DNA of 64,000 nucleotides, from positions 20,556,248 to 20,620,247 of the forward strand of contig NC_134519.1 of assembly GCF_027942865.1 (NCBI RefSeq), given 5' to 3'. Source of the stretch: Odontesthes bonariensis. Lineage: Eukaryota > Chordata > Actinopteri > Atheriniformes > Atherinopsidae. The notes under the pieces were generated by a model, which was not told where the DNA came from, ran no database searches, and worked only from the letters and a program-made list of their open reading frames with translations. Each line of letters begins with the position of its first letter. Position 1 is the first letter of the stretch. This document shows, in pieces, positions 60,650 to 64,000 of the stretch. The position numbers were made by a program, and so were the translations under genes.

Positions 60650-61357
60650 AGATAGATAGATAAATACTTTATTGATCTTGAAGGAAATTGTGGACTCAGC
60701 AACATTTGCATCAATAAAGCAAAAAGGAGTGTCAGGTCATTTAAAGGAATAAAGTGAAGTGTAGTAACGTGACTTGAATATACATCAAGTGATACAAATG
60801 GAAAAAAGCTAGTCATTTACAGTCCTACACATTGTCCATAGCACTACCTGTAGCGCTGTAGTGCCGTAGTGCCCACCTCCCTGCACCCCTCGCCAATGTG
60901 CTGTTATACAGTCTAATCGTCCTGGTTAGGGCCGAGTCTTTTCTGAGTCTGTCCGTAGAGCAGTTCAATGACTGCAGCCTGCTGCTAAACGAGCTGCTCT
61001 GTGCCCTGATGGGGGCATTCAGAGGGTGGCTGACCTCATCAATGATGGCCAGCAGCTTGTCCAGTGTCCTCCTCACTGCAAATGCCACAACCGACTCCAG
61101 CTCCATCCCAGCCACAGAGCCAGCACGTCTGATCAGTCTGTCCAGTCTGTCCAGTCTGTTTGTGTCCCTCTTTGTGACCCTACCTCCCCAGTACACCGCA
61201 CCATAGAGGAGAGCGCTGGAAACCACAGACTGGTAAAAAAAATCTGCAGCAGTTTTCTGCAGGGGTTAAAAGCTGCGAGTCTCCTCAGGAAATACATCCT
61301 GGTCTGACCCTTCCTGTAGACATGGTCGGGGTTACAGTAGGATGTGTAATCAGACAT
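60650..61357 (-). mobile_element. CR1/L2-group LINE 3' fragment (Rex1-like)
   Basis: Minus-strand translation from 61357 gives KGQTRMYFLRRLAAFNPCRK, then shifts frame to ALLYGAVYWGGRVTKRD, LIRRAGSVAG, DEVSHPLNAPIRAQSSSFSSRL and RLYNSTLARGA. This is the region after the reverse transcriptase palm in CR1/L2/Rex1-type ORF2 (YFLRRL...FFAVVCWGG...RLVRRASSV...HPL). The frame break near 61200-61230 shows it is inactive. It ends in a 3'UTR with CTTCAAGATCAATAAAGTAT and a (TATC)n tail (60650-60662). A TCTGTCCAG unit is tandemly repeated at 61136-61160. The 5' portion is missing. Confidence 0.8.
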
Positions 61358-62872
61358 AATAAGAGGTGGCAGAAAAAAGTAGTAACAGTAAGCTCTTTAT
61401 ACTGCATAGTGATTTCAGTATTAAAACATTTCCTCCACGCCTTCTGCACCTACTGTGTGTGCTGTACGTGAGTGGCATCTTGCCAAACTTCCCTCAGCAG
61501 TATGATTGCATGCAGTTTTGGCAGTCATCTCTTTTATTTTGTTCAAATCATCATGCAGGAAAAGACTCCACCCTGCAGTGATTAACAGTGTATGACAGAC
61601 CATCACTTATTATTACTTAGATTAAAATTCAGTTTTCTAATCTGCTGACTTAAATGAGGTCACTTTGTCATTGTGAAGGAATTCTGAAGTGTATCATAGA
61701 GATTGTGACTTTGACATGGACGCACCGCTAACAGTGATTGTTCAGTCTGGGGTCACACACTTGTTTGAAATAATTGGTTGGAAACTGAGACTTTTTAAGT
61801 TAATTACATATAAAAATTGTAGGCTGCTGCTAATAATACTTCTCATCCTTCCCTCAGTGATTATTGCAGATGCAGGGACTGACATCATTAGTTGGCAAAT
61901 GTGTATATGTATGACATTTACTATTCTCATAATCCCCTCCTACGTTAGGTGTACTCAAAAGATATGCTGTTGTCACAGCTGTTACACTATTTATAAGATA
62001 GTAATTCCCCTTAATATTTCATAAGCCGTGCCAAAATCACTCTCCCACTCCAAAAACTGATAGAATTTCCTGTGGAAGGATACACGTGCAAAGCCTAGGT
62101 GAGTCCTGAATGGTATTAAAGGGGATGGAAAGTCCAAAGACCTTATGGACAACTAACACAAAAATAACAGCTGTGCTGTTAAGTTGCCTTAATATAACAT
62201 AGAGAACACATGAATGGATGAGATCCATTTCCATTTTCAAGAATTTTCCAAAAAGCCAAGACTCAGGGTTTCCTTCCTCTGTCTGTCTGTTCCAGATCAG
62301 TCAAGACCAATAACATCAAGTAAGCATTGTTTTTTTTTTCATTCCCTTGCCAGGTATCAGTGAATCTAGTCAATATTGCCGACATTTTTTCATTTATATA
62401 ATCAAATTAGTGCCAACTTCCTCCTTGGCAGTATGTACTGTATTCAGTTGTCTAAACTTGCTTTTCACTTCCACTTTCTTTATCACTCTGCTCTAAGATG
62501 TGTTGGGTTCCTAAATAACGCAGCCTTCTGCATTATTCTTCTCTCACATGGACAAATGGAATTATCATATGCTAGTTTTATGATCTTGTGGTCAAGAATA
62601 TGCTCAGGTACGTGTGGTGCTCACATTAGCACTCTGTTTTGTCTTTTAGATTAATGCTAAACTTGTTTAAGAGCGCTTGAAATGGTTATGTACCCTTTGA
62701 GGACTACGTGTTTCGCTCTCACATTTACGGTAAAAATTACCACTGCTATCCATAAAATCTTTGAAGAAAGGAATGTGAGGCAAGACCAAGTGGGTGGCAC
62801 TGCTAAAGAAGTCCCTTTCCTTCCTCTGTTACTGTTTCAGTGACCCTTGACCACATCTTTTTCTGGTTGTAA

Positions 62873-62890
62873 TGTGTGTGTGTGTGTGTG
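62873..62890. repeat. (GT)9 microsatellite
   Basis: Nine GT units in the right-hand intergenic DNA. Confidence 0.85.
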
Positions 62891-63634
62891 TCTCTGTGTT
62901 AGATGTGGTTTACCCTTCATGCTGGACCTAGTTGCTGATGTCACATTCCTGCCTGTTAAAGGCTACAACGAGTCCATCACGCAAACTTATGCACGTCACA
63001 TCTCAGTCCGACAGGAAATGTGTGTTTCCTTTTACAAGTCTCCTTCTGGTTCCCATTAAAACCACAAAGGAGAATGTCATCCACTTTTGTGCAGCCAGAC
63101 AGAGATTCTTTCTCCTCATTTCAATGAATCAGTCAGGGCTTCATAAAAGATGTTGTCTTCTAGACTGTTGTGTGGTTATAAGAATCATTGTTTAAGAGTT
63201 TAAAATGTAGCTTGTAATCAGATGGTAGGTCATATCAGTTTGATGCCCTTTACTTAAGTGGACAGATTGGTCACCAATATGCAAACTTGGCATAAAAGCT
63301 GGGTGTGTTGAGGTAAAGTCCTCCTCCCATATTGACATTAACCATGGCTGTCCGTCAGGAATCTGAAGCGGGAGAGTCTGTGTAGAACACAGCGGAGGTC
63401 GAGAATCATTCTGAGATTTCCCAGCTCTACTATTGCTATGGGTTACTGCTAAGTTTTTAGTTATTTTGAGGCCTTATTTCTCTCAAGTTAAATTTGAACC
63501 TTGCTCACAGAATACTGTATACGTTAACTTAAGTTTTGGTAAATGTAAGGTGCCTCTTTCCTGCAGAAACTTCAGGCAGTGCCAGGGGTGGCATGGTGAT
63601 CAACAAAGTGCAGTTCCAACAGTAAAGAATGATA

Positions 63635-63705
63635 AGTAGAATAGAAAAATAGAATAGAAAAAATACTTTATTCATCCCCCAATGGGGGAAATTCAAAATG
63701 AATAA
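63635..63705 (-). repeat. LINE 3' tail with (AGAAT)n, minus orientation
   Basis: AGTAGAATAGAAAAATAGAATAG then AAAAAATACTTTATTCATCCCCCAATGGGGGAAATT. Read on the minus strand this is the same CCCATTGGGGGATGAATAAAGTATTTT...TTCTA 3' end found at 3165 and 33375. Only the tail is present. Confidence 0.7.
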
Positions 63706-64000
63706 AAAAAAATATCAATAGTGTATAATCCCTGCTATAATGGTTCCCATACTTGCTACTTTGTGCTGTTGAAAGTGATATGTGCAATACAGACCGATGT
63801 CTTCACTGGGTACCTGTGTGCCTTTCAGAAGCAAAATTAGATTTTGATGAATGCTGCACACTTATGAGTAATCCATTTTGCTTTGCTTTTTGCACAAATA
63901 ATTTTGAGAAATACACTTTTAGATGTTAAGGTTAGTCTGAGAAATGGGCCAACTCTGTGATTGGAAATGTCATTTCACAGCTGGATTGTTCTAGTTTTTT

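Larger units (their letters stand above)
61360..64000. other. Intergenic or intronic DNA at the right edge
   Basis: Apart from the GT array at 62873 and the LINE tail at 63635, nothing was recognised. The ORF at 61689-62024 (111 codons) has hydrophobic stretches but no family signature and is probably chance. Confidence 0.5.

Noticed and set aside
61689..62024. 111-codon ORF with hydrophobic segments
   Set aside because: Possible membrane-like stretches arise from A/T-rich DNA. No start context, neighbours or homology recognised.

Overview
This is vertebrate nuclear DNA, most likely from a teleost fish and probably a compact percomorph-type genome. The genes are split by GT-AG introns. The intergenic DNA carries fish-type repeats: Tc1-like transposons, TTAA-flanked MITEs, LINE 3' tails ending in TTCTA or TATC arrays, a tRNA-like SINE, and an RNase H-type LINE remnant. 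No operons, CRISPR arrays or prokaryotic genes are present.

Four protein-coding genes can be rebuilt exon by exon with consistent splice phases. (1) On the minus strand, 2439-12561, is the 5' part of a tenascin: signal peptide, cysteine/heptad assembly region, 3.5 EGF-like repeats and the first two fibronectin III domains. The 3.5 EGF repeats and the position beside mrps14 identify it as tenascin-W/N (tnn). The rest of the gene lies off the left edge. (2) mrps14 (plus, 38128-39373) encodes the mitochondrial small-subunit protein uS14m in 3 exons, 138 aa. (3) cacybp (plus, 41145-47481) encodes calcyclin-binding/Siah-interacting protein in 6 exons, 227 aa. (4) plk3 (plus, 49341-56072) encodes a Polo-like kinase in 15 exons, 667 aa, with an intact kinase core and Polo-box domain.

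Layout: 1-12.6 kb is tnn with large introns. 12.6-38.1 kb is a repeat-rich gene desert that may hold a non-coding tnn first exon near 19.1-19.3 kb. 38.1-57.8 kb is a tight head-to-tail series mrps14, cacybp, plk3. 57.8-64 kb holds no gene I can support, only LINE remnants. mrps14, cacybp and tnn are neighbours in mammals too (human 1q25). plk3 is elsewhere in human, so its place here reflects fish-specific linkage.

The genes share no pathway: matrix glycoprotein, mitoribosome subunit, ubiquitin-ligase adaptor/co-chaperone and stress/cell-cycle kinase. I found no convincing new biological system. The most interesting items are two clean TTAA-flanked MITEs with perfect terminal repeats (one with GGGTCG...CGACCC hairpins), a LINE 3' end about 90 bp from the cacybp start codon, a repeated module and alternative stem in the plk3 3'UTR, and a tandem splice acceptor in plk3.
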